Source: Paraburkholderia sp. BCC1886
GTDB lineage: Bacteria > Pseudomonadota > Gammaproteobacteria > Burkholderiales > Burkholderiaceae
DNA length: 64,000 nucleotides
Reading direction: 5' to 3'
NCBI RefSeq assembly: GCF_900996245.1
Contig: NZ_CAAJGK010000034.1
Span: forward strand, 1 to 64,000
Of the stretch, positions 17,753 to 26,176 are shown in pieces. A model generated the notes under the pieces. The model ran no database searches. It had not been told where the DNA came from and saw nothing but the letters and a program-made list of their open reading frames with translations. The translations under genes and the position numbers were made by a program. The first letter of the stretch is position 1. Every line of letters starts with the position of its first letter.

Positions 17753-17855
17753 CCGCCTCGGCCGAGGCGGTATGGGGCGGTATCGGACGGTATCAGGCGG
17801 CGTGGGTCAGCATGAGTTAACGCAAGCAGCGCGCAAGCAGCGCGCAAGCAGCGAA
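17753..17855. repeat. Palindrome and two short tandem repeat tracts between RraA-like and MFS genes
   Basis: A perfect 18-bp GC palindrome (17753-17770) is followed directly by four imperfect 10-bp repeats based on GGCGGTATNN (17767-17806). After 'gtcagcatgagttaa' come three copies of an 11-bp unit, GCAAGCAGCGC (about 17823-17854, the last incomplete). The tract lies just before the ribosome site of the MFS gene at 17877, so length changes could alter the leader. No T-run follows the palindrome. Confidence 0.75.
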
Positions 17856-17876
17856 TCATAAAACAGGAGACTGGCC

Positions 17877-19358
17877 ATGGCCCCTTACTCGAATATCGCC
17901 GTGCGTGGCGAAGTGAAAGACGTGCAGGACAGCGCGCAGGCCGTGCCGGGCGCGTCGACGCTTTCCGCACCCGAGAAGCTCGTGCGTCACATGTCGGCAC
18001 GGCTCGACCGTTTGCCCGCGAGCCGGCCCGTGTGGCTGCTGATCGCCGCGCTTGCACTGGGCGGCTGGTTCGAAATCTACGATATGTTTCTGACGGCCTA
18101 TATCGGCCCCGGTCTGGTCAAGGCGGGTATCTTCGCCAAAACCACCGCGTCGATGTTCGATATGGGCGGGTTGGGCGCGTTCGTCGCCGCGCTGTTTCTC
18201 GGGCTCTTCATCGGCACGATCGGCGTCGCGTTCATCGCGGACCGGTTGGGCCGTCGCAAGGTCTTTATCGGCGCGCTGCTGTGCTACACGTTCGCCGCGC
18301 TGATGATGTCGATACAGCACGGTCCCGGCTGGATCGTTTTCTGGCGTGTGGTGGCGGGTATTGGCGTGGGCGCGGAACTCGTCACCATCGACGCCTATGT
18401 TTCCGAATTCGTGCCGGCCAGCATTCGCGGCCGCGCGTTTGCGTTCGTGCAGGCGATTCAGTACACGTCGATTCCGACCATCGCGTTTCTCTCGTGGCAA
18501 CTGGTGCCGATTGCACCGTTCGGTCAGGACGGCTGGCGCTGGGTCGTGTGGATCGGTTGTCTCGGCGCGGTATTCGTATGGCTGATCCGGCTCGGCTTGC
18601 CGGAAAGCCCGCGCTGGTTGATCCAGCAAGGTCGCGTGGAAGAAGCTGAAGCCGTGATCGCGCGGCTCGAACAGCGTATCGAGAAGGCCACCGGCAAGCC
18701 GCTGCCGGCGCCGGAAGTGGTCGCCGAGGTCAAGCCTGCTGCGACCGTGAGTGCCGACGCGACCGGCCCCTGGTCGCAACGTTATCGCGGCCGCACGATC
18801 ATGCTGCTGGTGTTCAACTTCTTCCAGTCGATCGGCTATTACGGCTTTGCAAGCTGGGTGCCCACGCTGCTGGCGGAGAAGGGCGTCGCGTTCGCGCATA
18901 GTCTGCTGTATTCGTTCATCATCGCAATTGCCAGTCCGCTCGGTCCGCTGGTCGCCATGCTGTTCGCCGACAAGCTGGAGCGTAAGTGGCTGATCGCCGG
19001 ATCGGCTGCGGCCATCGCCGTACTCGGTCTGATCTTCGCGCAGCAGCGCGACCCTGCGATTCTGGTCGCGATGGGTTTGCTGATGACATTGGCGGGTAAT
19101 TGCATGACGTTCTCGTACCGCACGTATCAGGCCGAGCTGTTTCCGACGCGCATGCGCGCACGCGCCATCGGTCTGGTCTATTCCGCGAGCCGCGTGAGCG
19201 CGATGCTGTCGGGTTTCCTGATCGGCTTCTCGCTACGCCACCTCGGTGTGCCGGGTGTGTTCGCGTTGATTGCCGGATCGATGGTCGTCGTGGTGTTGAC
19301 GGTCGGCTTCTTCGGGCCGCGCTCGCGTGGTATGAGCCTCGAACAGATTTCGGGTTAA
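17877..19358 (+). CDS. MFS permease, sugar/aromatic-acid:H+ symporter type
   Basis: Inner-membrane transporter of 493 aa with twelve predicted helices and a long N-terminal cytoplasmic tail (residues 1-45). The ATG at 17877 follows CAGGAG. Family marks are the D-R-x-G-R-R-K loop (ADRLGRRKVF), RVVAGIGVGAELVTIDAYVSEF in helices 4-5 and LPESPRWLIQQGR, the PESPRWL motif shared by sugar porters and metabolite:H+ symporters. A proline/alanine-rich loop divides the halves. It lies in the dehydrogenase/RraA operon and is followed 9 bp later by a lactonase, so it probably imports the operon's substrate. Confidence 0.93.
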   Translation: MAPYSNIAVRGEVKDVQDSAQAVPGASTLSAPEKLVRHMSARLDRLPASRPVWLLIAALALGGWFEIYDMFLTAYIGPGLVKAGIFAKTTASMFDMGGLGAFVAALFLGLFIGTIGVAFIADRLGRRKVFIGALLCYTFAALMMSIQHGPGWIVFWRVVAGIGVGAELVTIDAYVSEFVPASIRGRAFAFVQAIQYTSIPTIAFLSWQLVPIAPFGQDGWRWVVWIGCLGAVFVWLIRLGLPESPRWLIQQGRVEEAEAVIARLEQRIEKATGKPLPAPEVVAEVKPAATVSADATGPWSQRYRGRTIMLLVFNFFQSIGYYGFASWVPTLLAEKGVAFAHSLLYSFIIAIASPLGPLVAMLFADKLERKWLIAGSAAAIAVLGLIFAQQRDPAILVAMGLLMTLAGNCMTFSYRTYQAELFPTRMRARAIGLVYSASRVSAMLSGFLIGFSLRHLGVPGVFALIAGSMVVVVLTVGFFGPRSRGMSLEQISG

Positions 19359-19367
19359 GGAGGATCG

Positions 19368-20300
19368 ATGCTGTATCTGGACAAGCCGCCGGTGCTGATA
19401 GAAACGCGCGTGTTCTCGCGCATGCCGGCCGAGTTTCGCAAGAGCGGGGAAGTCCCGTCGTGGGCGGTGGCGAACAAGGCCGGCCAGCCGGTGGAAAGTT
19501 TTATCGAAGGTCCGTCGTTCGACGCCGACGGTCGTCTGTATATCGTCGACATTCCGTATGGGCGTATTTTTCGCATCACGCCCGAAGGCGAGTGGACGCT
19601 GGTCGCGCAATACGACGGCGAACCCAATGGCCTGAAGTTTCATCCCGACGGCCGGATTCTGATCGCGGACTATCGCCGCGGCGTGATGCAACTCGATCCG
19701 CACAACGGCCGGGTGACGCCGTTGCTGACGAGCCGCAACGGCGAATCGTTCAAAGGCGTCAACGATCTCGCGATCGCGTCGAACGGCGACATCTACTTCA
19801 CCGACCAGGGGCAGACAGGCTTGCACGATCCGAGCGGACGGGTGTTTCGGCTGTCGGCGAATGGCAGGCTGGATTGTCTGCTGGACAGAGGCGTGAGCCC
19901 GAACGGCCTCGTGCTCGATGCCGCCGAGCGCGTGCTGTTCGTCGCGATGACGCGCGACAACGCGATCTGGCGCGTGCCCTTGCTGCCCGATGGCGGCGTC
20001 GCCAAGGTGGGGCGCTTTTGCAGCATGTTCGGCACCAGCGGTCCCGACGGTCTCGCCATGGACGAAGCGGGCAATCTGTACGTCGCGCATGCCTCGCTCG
20101 GGCACGTGCTGGTGTTCGCGCCGAACGGCGAGTGGATCGCGCGCATCAAATCCTGCGCGGGGACGACGGTGACCAATATGGCGTTCGGCGGGCCGCAGCG
20201 GCGGCAGTTGTTCATCACCGAATCGCTGACGGGAACGGTGCTGGTTGCCGAGGTCGAGCATGCGGGAATGCGGTTGCCCCGTTTGCCTGCGAGCACTTAA
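19368..20300 (+). CDS. SMP-30/gluconolactonase family protein
   Basis: Six-bladed beta-propeller Ca-dependent lactonase family, 310 aa. The ATG at 19368 follows AAGGAGG in the 9-bp gap after the permease. Blade motifs are EGPSFDADGRLYIVDIPYG (metal-binding Glu), FKGVNDLAIASNGDIYFTDQG (Asn and Asp ligands), SPNGLVLDAAERVLFV and GPDGLAMDEAGNLYVAHA. The role suggested by context is ring opening of a lactone formed or imported by this operon. Confident for family; the substrate is not recognisable. Confidence 0.92.
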   Translation: MLYLDKPPVLIETRVFSRMPAEFRKSGEVPSWAVANKAGQPVESFIEGPSFDADGRLYIVDIPYGRIFRITPEGEWTLVAQYDGEPNGLKFHPDGRILIADYRRGVMQLDPHNGRVTPLLTSRNGESFKGVNDLAIASNGDIYFTDQGQTGLHDPSGRVFRLSANGRLDCLLDRGVSPNGLVLDAAERVLFVAMTRDNAIWRVPLLPDGGVAKVGRFCSMFGTSGPDGLAMDEAGNLYVAHASLGHVLVFAPNGEWIARIKSCAGTTVTNMAFGGPQRRQLFITESLTGTVLVAEVEHAGMRLPRLPAST

Positions 20301-20305
20301 TAAGA

Positions 20306-20318
20306 CACTTATAAGGTG
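20306..20318. promoter_or_regulatory. Candidate HipB-type operator upstream of the hipA-like gene
   Basis: An imperfect 13-bp palindrome (CACTTATAAGGTG) sits in the short AT-rich gap before 20377; a related TTATGAGG/CTTATGGAG pair lies at about 20354-20368. Position before a kinase/antitoxin pair is the main argument. Confidence 0.3.
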
Positions 20319-20376
20319 CGTATGCCGCTGGTTTGATCGATATGTGCTACATTTATGAGGCTTATGGAGTCGCCTC

Positions 20377-21666
20377 ATGGATTACACCCTGCAGATATTC
20401 CTGAATGACCGCTGGCTCGACTGCGCGCAGATCGAGCACAACGGCGGTCTTTGTCAGTGGAATTACTTCGTCCGCCACGCCGTCGAGTACCCGGACGCGC
20501 CCTTGTCGCTGGCCGAGCCCGTGGATCTGGAAATCCGCACGAGCCGCACGCTGCCAGCGTTCCTGTACGACCTAGTTCCGCAAGGGGCGGGGCGTCGCTT
20601 CCTGCTCGGCGAACTGAAAATACCGGACGGTCCTACTGCGGATTTTCCGTTGATCTGCGCAGGCGCCTTCAATCCGGTCGGCCGGATCAGAGTGGCCGAA
20701 GCCGTCGACTACTTCGAGACGCATGTCGCGCGTCACCCCGATGCGCGCGGCCTGCCCGGGTTGACCATCGACGACATCGTCGTGCGCAGTGCGGATTTCA
20801 AGGAAACGATGTTTCTGCACGGCATGCTCGGTACCGGTACGACCGGCGTGCAAGGCGCCGCGCCCAAGTATCTGCTCACACGCGACCGGGCCGACCTGCT
20901 GCACGGCGACGCGGTGCTGCCCGATGCCGACGCGGCCCAGCATCTGATCGCGAAACTGCCGCGCGGCAATAGCACGGCCGACGACAAGGTGCTGCGCAAC
21001 GAGGCGGCGTACATGCGGGTCGCGGCCGCGCTCGGCATCCGCACGCATGCGCAGTTGCCCACGCTGCACGGCGACGTTCTGCTGATTCCGCGCTTCGACC
21101 GGAGGGTGTACGACGGCAAGGTGGTGCGTTTTCATCAGGAAAGCGTGGCGGCGATTCTGGGCATGCCGGGTTTCGATCAGCGTCCGAACCTTTTCGAAGT
21201 CGTGAACGGAATTCGCAAGGTGGTGAGCGACCCGTTTGCCGAAACGCTCGAGTTCATCAAACGCGACGTTCTGAATCTGGCGCTGCGCAACACCGACAAT
21301 CACGCGCGCAATACGGCGGTGCAACAGGTCGATGGCCAGGTTCGGCTCACGCCCTTGTTCGACTTCGCGCCCATGTACCTCGACCCTGAACTGATTCCGC
21401 GCGCGCTGAGATGGTATCGGCCCGACACGCGGGTCGAGTTGACGGATTGGGCCGAGGTGCTGGCGGCGCTGCCTGTCCCCGTGCACGAACGCGCTACGCT
21501 CGCCGTCGAACTGGGCCGCTTCGCCGGACAGATAGAGCGCTTGCCCGACGTCATGCAGGCGCAAGGCGTAGATCACGACATCATCGAATTCCTCGTGCCG
21601 TTTATCGATACCCAGATGCGCCAGCTGAAAGCGCTTCAATCACCATCCGGTCATCATGCCGCGTAG
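20377..21666 (+). CDS. HipA-like serine/threonine kinase toxin
   Basis: 429 aa kinase of the HipA toxin family; known HipA phosphorylates glutamyl-tRNA synthetase and stops translation. The ATG at 20377 follows GGAG. The N-terminal subdomain (residues 1-100) resembles HipA N1, with LPAFLYDLVPQGAGRR. A Gly-rich loop is seen as GTGTTGVQGAAPKYLL. The catalytic loop is LRNTDNHARN (Asp-307, Asn-312) and the metal-binding Asp-329 is in LFDFAPMY, so all key residues are present and the enzyme should be active. The HipB-like gene follows and overlaps by 11 bp, reversing the usual antitoxin-first order. Whether it is toxic is untested. Confidence 0.88.
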   Translation: MDYTLQIFLNDRWLDCAQIEHNGGLCQWNYFVRHAVEYPDAPLSLAEPVDLEIRTSRTLPAFLYDLVPQGAGRRFLLGELKIPDGPTADFPLICAGAFNPVGRIRVAEAVDYFETHVARHPDARGLPGLTIDDIVVRSADFKETMFLHGMLGTGTTGVQGAAPKYLLTRDRADLLHGDAVLPDADAAQHLIAKLPRGNSTADDKVLRNEAAYMRVAAALGIRTHAQLPTLHGDVLLIPRFDRRVYDGKVVRFHQESVAAILGMPGFDQRPNLFEVVNGIRKVVSDPFAETLEFIKRDVLNLALRNTDNHARNTAVQQVDGQVRLTPLFDFAPMYLDPELIPRALRWYRPDTRVELTDWAEVLAALPVPVHERATLAVELGRFAGQIERLPDVMQAQGVDHDIIEFLVPFIDTQMRQLKALQSPSGHHAA

Positions 21667-21961
21667 AAACCCACTCACTCGCGAACAGCAGAACGCGCTG
21701 CGCCGCGCGTTCTACGAGCAGCTCGAGCAGGGCGAGCTGAGCCTTCCCGAAGCGTTGAAGGCCATGCGCGAGATGACGGGTTTGACGCAGGCGGAATTTG
21801 CCGCGCACCGGGGCGTGAGCCGCCGGGTCATTCAGGATATCGAGCGCGGTACCGGCAATCCGACTGTCGAGTCGCTCAATAATGTCGCGAAGCTTTTTGG
21901 TCTGCAGGTCGGGTTGGTGCCGATCAGGAAGAGAGAAGTCATCGTGCCGGCTGCGGAGTGA
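21656..21961 (+). CDS. HipB-like XRE-family DNA-binding antitoxin
   Basis: 101 aa. A single XRE helix-turn-helix is clear: ALKAMREMTGLTQAEFAAHRGVSRRVIQDIERGTGNPTVESLNNVAKLFG, residues about 32-82. The N-terminal basic segment (MPRRNPLTREQQNALRRAFYEQ) may bind DNA or the kinase. It starts inside the end of the HipA-like gene, so the pair is translationally coupled. Expected roles are neutralising the kinase and repressing the operon. It lacks the long C-terminal tail seen in some HipB proteins. Confidence 0.88.
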   Translation: MPRRNPLTREQQNALRRAFYEQLEQGELSLPEALKAMREMTGLTQAEFAAHRGVSRRVIQDIERGTGNPTVESLNNVAKLFGLQVGLVPIRKREVIVPAAE

Positions 21962-22064
21962 GGCTGCCAAAATCGACGCGCTTGAAACGCGGCAATGACG
22001 CTGCTGGCCTCGGCGCAGAACGTGCTCCGCAAGATATCCGGCTTGATCACCCGCGCCCGCTCGC

Positions 22065-23804
22065 TCACGAACACACGAGCGACGGATTCGCCCAATCCGC
22101 GACGTCGTGGGTCACGCCATCCTGGCCGTCGGTCACCACCAGTCTCAGCGTCTTGCGGCCCGTTACGCCGACCCGCACCGTCTTGATGGGCGTCGAACTC
22201 GTGACGGTGCCGCTGTCGTAGAGTTCGACGTTGTCTGCCCACACCTGATAGTCGACCGAGCCCGCGCCCTGCGCAGCCGCATCGAGTCCGATGTCGCTCT
22301 GGAAAGTCGAGCAGTGCCCGTCCAGTCGATAGACGAGTTGGGCGGGTGCGTTCACGGTCAATCCATCCACGTAGCTCTTCGCGTGAGTCACGATGGACGC
22401 AGCCGCCGAGGCGCCCGCCGGCAACGACGATCCCGCCGGAAAGACCTTGGCCGCGACCGTGCCGGACTGTACGGTGGACCATATCCAGTTCTGACCCGCT
22501 AGCGAACCGTTGACGACCTGAGGATCGGTGCCGGTCAGTTCGATCAGCACGGCGCCGGTGGCGGGCACGGTTTGCGTCAGGCTCGTCGTCACCGCGCCCA
22601 GCGTTGCGCCTGTCGCGAGATTGCTTGCCTGCACCGTTCCCTTCAAGCCGAGGTTCGCAAGATTCACCGTGATGGGCGCAGCCGTTGCGCCGCGATTGAG
22701 CAGCGCTACCGCACGCGTGCCCGTGGCGGACAGTGGCTTGGTCCACACCTGCAGCGAGCCGGCGCTATCCGCGGTATCGAGCACCGCTTGCAACGCGAGC
22801 GCATCCTGATTGACCGAGATGATGCCCGCGTTCGTGAGCAGTGCCTGCGTCGCGGCGCTCTGCTTCGTCACGTCGTTGCCGGCGTTCAAGCCGCTCGACA
22901 TCATCGCCCACATGATGAAGTGCGCGGTGTCCTGATCCGCGCTCATGCCGTTGCCGACTTCGAGCATGTCCATGTCGTTGTAATAGCCGGGCACCGCCCA
23001 CGCGGCATCGGCTGCGCTGATGTCGATAATCGACGTGACGGAGGTGAAGTTCGGCGCGATATCCTGCGAGATACGCGACATGTCCGCATAGGCCGGAACG
23101 TAGAGCGTGCCGTCGGCGGCGAAGTTGGTCGGCAGCGTCGCGTTCGCGCTGTACGGATTGATGCTGAGGAACATCGGCCGGCCGGTTGCCGCGATGCCGG
23201 CGCGCATCGCAGGGAAGGCCGACAGGTTGCCACCGCAGTAGTCGATCTTGACGTAGTCGACGCCCCAGTTGGCGAAGGTCTGCGCGTCCACGCTTTCATG
23301 GCCGAGACTGCCCGAGCCGACACCCAGCGGGTACGACGCCGGCCGCGTGCCGTGCGAGAGACCCGCGCAGGTGTTCGTCCCCGCCGACGTATAGATGCCG
23401 AACCTCAACCCTTTACCGTGGACATAATCGGCGAGTGCCTGCATGCCGTCGGGGAAAGTCGTCGCGTTCGAATAGAGTTGGCCAGTGGTGGGATTTCTTC
23501 CGCCGACCCAGCAATCGTCGACGGTAACGTAGCGATAACCGGCCGCGGCCATGCCGTTCGAGGCGATCGCGTCGGCGGTGGCTTTGACGGTCGCTTCGGT
23601 GTTCTTGCAGGCGAAGGTGTTCCACGAGTTCCAGCCCATGGGCGGCGTTGCGTAGCGAACCTGAGCGAGCGCGACGCCCGCATCCGGAGTACCGCTGGAC
23701 ACGGCGCCGTCGCTATTGGTACTGCCTCCGCAACCGGCAATTGCAAAGGATAAAGTCACGAACAGAAAAGTCAGGATGACTTTGGATCGGGCTGACGAAC
23801 GCAT
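22065..23804 (-). CDS. GH27 alpha-galactosidase lipoprotein
   Basis: Secreted glycoside hydrolase, 579 aa, removing terminal alpha-galactosyl residues. I chose the ATG at 23804 because GGAAGGAG (23812-23820) lies upstream and a lipoprotein signal follows at once (MRSSARSKVILTFLFVTLSF, then AIAGCGG lipobox). The longer frame to 23975 has no such context. The GH27 barrel shows PPMGWNSWNTFAC near the start, DDCWVGGRNPTTGQL, the nucleophile region VDYVKIDYCGG and the acid/base region SRISQDI, then NDMDMLEVGNG. After the family's beta-domain comes a C-terminal module (about residues 430-579) resembling NPCBM carbohydrate-binding domains (VDGLTVNAPAQLVYRLDG...). No related sugar genes adjoin it. 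Confidence 0.93.
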   Translation of the reverse strand: MRSSARSKVILTFLFVTLSFAIAGCGGSTNSDGAVSSGTPDAGVALAQVRYATPPMGWNSWNTFACKNTEATVKATADAIASNGMAAAGYRYVTVDDCWVGGRNPTTGQLYSNATTFPDGMQALADYVHGKGLRFGIYTSAGTNTCAGLSHGTRPASYPLGVGSGSLGHESVDAQTFANWGVDYVKIDYCGGNLSAFPAMRAGIAATGRPMFLSINPYSANATLPTNFAADGTLYVPAYADMSRISQDIAPNFTSVTSIIDISAADAAWAVPGYYNDMDMLEVGNGMSADQDTAHFIMWAMMSSGLNAGNDVTKQSAATQALLTNAGIISVNQDALALQAVLDTADSAGSLQVWTKPLSATGTRAVALLNRGATAAPITVNLANLGLKGTVQASNLATGATLGAVTTSLTQTVPATGAVLIELTGTDPQVVNGSLAGQNWIWSTVQSGTVAAKVFPAGSSLPAGASAAASIVTHAKSYVDGLTVNAPAQLVYRLDGHCSTFQSDIGLDAAAQGAGSVDYQVWADNVELYDSGTVTSSTPIKTVRVGVTGRKTLRLVVTDGQDGVTHDVADWANPSLVCS

Positions 23805-24020
23805 GATGGTGTCTCCTTCCAACGCGTTTGTTTCCGCTGTTTTTATTGTCTGGAGGTTAGCGGACCACGCGGGTGTGAAGGAAAGCGTATGCCTCGTTTT
23901 ATGCGGACGCAATCTCGTGGATGAATTGTCAAATACCAGGAGATGCGCGAAGCCGTTATGCTTTGCCCACGACACATTCGGTCGAAATGCTTTTGTAAGC
24001 GACTTTCAGCGGAGAAACCT

Positions 24021-24683
24021 ATGAAGCAGGGGAAGTCCAAATTGACCCGTCGCGATGCCGACAGTCTGTTTCCCGATTTGCAGAAGAGCGGCACGCAACT
24101 GTCGAGCCGCCCGAATAATCCATTCGGCGATGCCCCAGCCGAACCAGTCGAGCGTACCGAACGGGTCAATCGTTCGGAGCGCGATGAAGCCGCGTTGTGG
24201 AAGGACAATCTCGTGACGCTGCCGATGGCGATCGTCCTGCCACGGGGCTATGCATCGCTCGCGGCCGTGCGCGATGCGATGGCCCGCGCATGGCAGGTCA
24301 AGTGGCTAAGGGAGAGCAAGGACGAAGTGGTGGCGGATTTCCCGGAAGGTTGGGCAGCGGTTCGTCCGCCGAGCGGCCCGATCGAGTTGCGCGACCCGGC
24401 CGGTATCGTGCGCGGCGTTTATGGTTGGGCGGGAGATGCGGAGCTACGCATATTGCCGCGCTATCGGGTGGAATCGCAGGAGAACAGTTCGAGCGGCCTC
24501 GGCAGCGTGCTGGTACGCGATCGGGAAAGCGGACAGATTCTCGAGCGCTCGTCGACGTGGTCAGCGCAGACCGGCACGAACCACCCCGATTGGGCGCGAC
24601 TCTCGGCGTGGCTCGATCAGGCGTTTCCGCTGCATGACGATCCGCTGCGCTTATGGACGGATTGCGAGAGGAATCGTGGGTGA
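24021..24683 (+). CDS. Hypothetical protein of unknown family
   Basis: 220 aa, not recognised. I chose the ATG at 24021, with GGAG at 24011-24014; the frame is open from 23943 but without a ribosome site. The first 55 residues are polar and look disordered (KQGKSKLTRRDADSLFPDLQ and a Glu/Arg-rich stretch). The rest has mixed alpha/beta character with Trp-rich segments (MARAWQVKWLRESKDEVVAD, GVYGWAGDAELRILPRYRV, STWSAQTGTNHPDWARLSAWLDQ). No signal peptide or membrane segment is seen, so it is probably cytoplasmic. Codon use is like its neighbours. It lies between GH27 (divergent) and an MFS gene (convergent) and has no obvious partner. Confidence 0.7.
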   Translation: MKQGKSKLTRRDADSLFPDLQKSGTQLSSRPNNPFGDAPAEPVERTERVNRSERDEAALWKDNLVTLPMAIVLPRGYASLAAVRDAMARAWQVKWLRESKDEVVADFPEGWAAVRPPSGPIELRDPAGIVRGVYGWAGDAELRILPRYRVESQENSSSGLGSVLVRDRESGQILERSSTWSAQTGTNHPDWARLSAWLDQAFPLHDDPLRLWTDCERNRG

Positions 24684-24698
24684 GTGGGTGAGCGGGGC

Positions 24699-26024
24699 TT
24701 ATCTCCCGCTCACCGCAAACACGCTTTTGGCCCGATCGACCAGCGTGGCCGGAACGATAAACACCAGCAACACGCCGACCACCGCCGCCGCCGCGAGCGC
24801 ATACATGCCCGACGCGGTGCTGCCGGTGGTGTCGGCGACCACGCCGACCAGATAAGGCGCGACGAAGCCGGACAGATTGCCGATGGACGTGATCAGCGCG
24901 AAACCGGTCGCGGCGGTGGCGCCCTTCAAAAACGCGGTCGGTAAATTCCAGAACAGTGGAATGGTGGTGACGATGCCGGCCATCGCGGCGATCAGCGCGA
25001 CGAACGACCACGTCGGCGTAGCGCGCAGCAGCACGCTCAGCACGAGGCAGGCGGCGCCGAACAGGCCGGCGAGCGCGAGGTGTTTGCGCCGCTCGCCGGT
25101 GCGGTCCGAATTCCACGCGAACGCCAGCATGGCGACGACCGCGGCGGCGTAGGGCAATGCGGTCATCAGACCGATCTGACGGATACCGTTGAAACCCAGC
25201 GCCTTGACGAGCGTGGGTAGCCAGAAACTCACGCCATACAGCGCAGCCACGAACGCGAAATAGATTGCGCACAGCAACCAGACTCGCAGGTCGGACAGGC
25301 CGTGGGCGAAGCTGCCGGCGTGGTGCGCGCCGGTGCCGCCCAGTTCGGCTTTCAGCGCGGTTTTCTCGGCGGGGTCGAGCCACGCGGCGTCGTCGATGCG
25401 GTCGGGCACCAGCATCCAGAACGCGATGCCGCAGAGAACGGCGGGCAGCCCTTCGCAGACGAACATCCATTGCCAGCCATGCAAGTCGGCGAACTCGGGC
25501 GCCGACGTCATCAGCCACGCGGAGAGCGGACTGCCCACGACGCCCGCGATCGGCAACGCCGTCATGAAAATTGCGATGATGCGGCCACGGGTGCGCGCCG
25601 GAAACCACTGGCTGACGTACAGCATGATTCCCGGCGAGAAGCCGGCTTCGGCGACGCCCAGCAGAAAGCGCACGAGATAGAACGAACGCGGCCCGACCAC
25701 GAACATCGTGCAGGCCGACAGGATGCCCCATGTCAGCAGGATTCGTGTGATCCACGCCCGCGCGCCCAGCTTGTGCAGCAGCATATTGCTGGGCACCTCG
25801 AACAGACAGTAGCCGATGAAGAAGATGCCGGCCCCGAGACCGTACGCGGTGTTCGAGAGGCCGATATCCGGCGCCATCTGCAACTTGGCGAACGCGACGT
25901 TCACCTTGTCGAGCTGATTGATGATCAGGCTGATCAGGATGACCGGGATCAGCCGCCAGAATAGTTTGGCGTCCGTCGCCCGGCTCACTGGCGCCGGGAG
26001 GACCGCTCCGAGGGTTCCGCTCAT
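24699..26024 (-). CDS. MFS permease, anion:cation symporter type
   Basis: 441 aa, twelve helices. I chose the ATG at 26024 because GGAG lies 6-9 bp upstream; an ATG at 26042 is in frame but lacks a site. ACS-family marks are LIINQLDKVNVAFAKLQM, the loop CLFEVPSNMLLHKLGARAWI and LLGVAEAGFSPGIMLY. It is divergent from the SDR gene and the shared intergenic region holds a perfect 14-bp palindrome, so it is probably co-regulated by the MarR protein encoded at 26996-27481. It probably imports a carboxylate used by the SDR/cupin module. Confidence 0.92.
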   Translation of the reverse strand: MSGTLGAVLPAPVSRATDAKLFWRLIPVILISLIINQLDKVNVAFAKLQMAPDIGLSNTAYGLGAGIFFIGYCLFEVPSNMLLHKLGARAWITRILLTWGILSACTMFVVGPRSFYLVRFLLGVAEAGFSPGIMLYVSQWFPARTRGRIIAIFMTALPIAGVVGSPLSAWLMTSAPEFADLHGWQWMFVCEGLPAVLCGIAFWMLVPDRIDDAAWLDPAEKTALKAELGGTGAHHAGSFAHGLSDLRVWLLCAIYFAFVAALYGVSFWLPTLVKALGFNGIRQIGLMTALPYAAAVVAMLAFAWNSDRTGERRKHLALAGLFGAACLVLSVLLRATPTWSFVALIAAMAGIVTTIPLFWNLPTAFLKGATAATGFALITSIGNLSGFVAPYLVGVVADTTGSTASGMYALAAAAVVGVLLVFIVPATLVDRAKSVFAVSGR

Positions 26025-26066
26025 CTTCGTCTCCGTTGACATACCCGATCGTGTCGGCGTAGATTG

Positions 26067-26080
26067 TTATCAATTGATAA
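26067..26080. promoter_or_regulatory. Candidate MarR operator, MFS/SDR divergent promoter
   Basis: TTATCAATTGATAA is a perfect 14-bp palindrome in an AT-rich island between the divergent MFS and SDR genes. A near copy lies at 27585-27607 upstream of the MarR and cupin genes. Shared flanks (ATTG before, ATA/AAT after) strengthen the match. Confidence 0.65.
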
Positions 26081-26176
26081 TATATACCCGGCGTCGGGGT
26101 CGCGAAAATGCTTATCGTCTCGGGATAATCCCTAACGGGGCAAGCGCGGTCACCGGCAGATTCTTCAGGAGACGAC

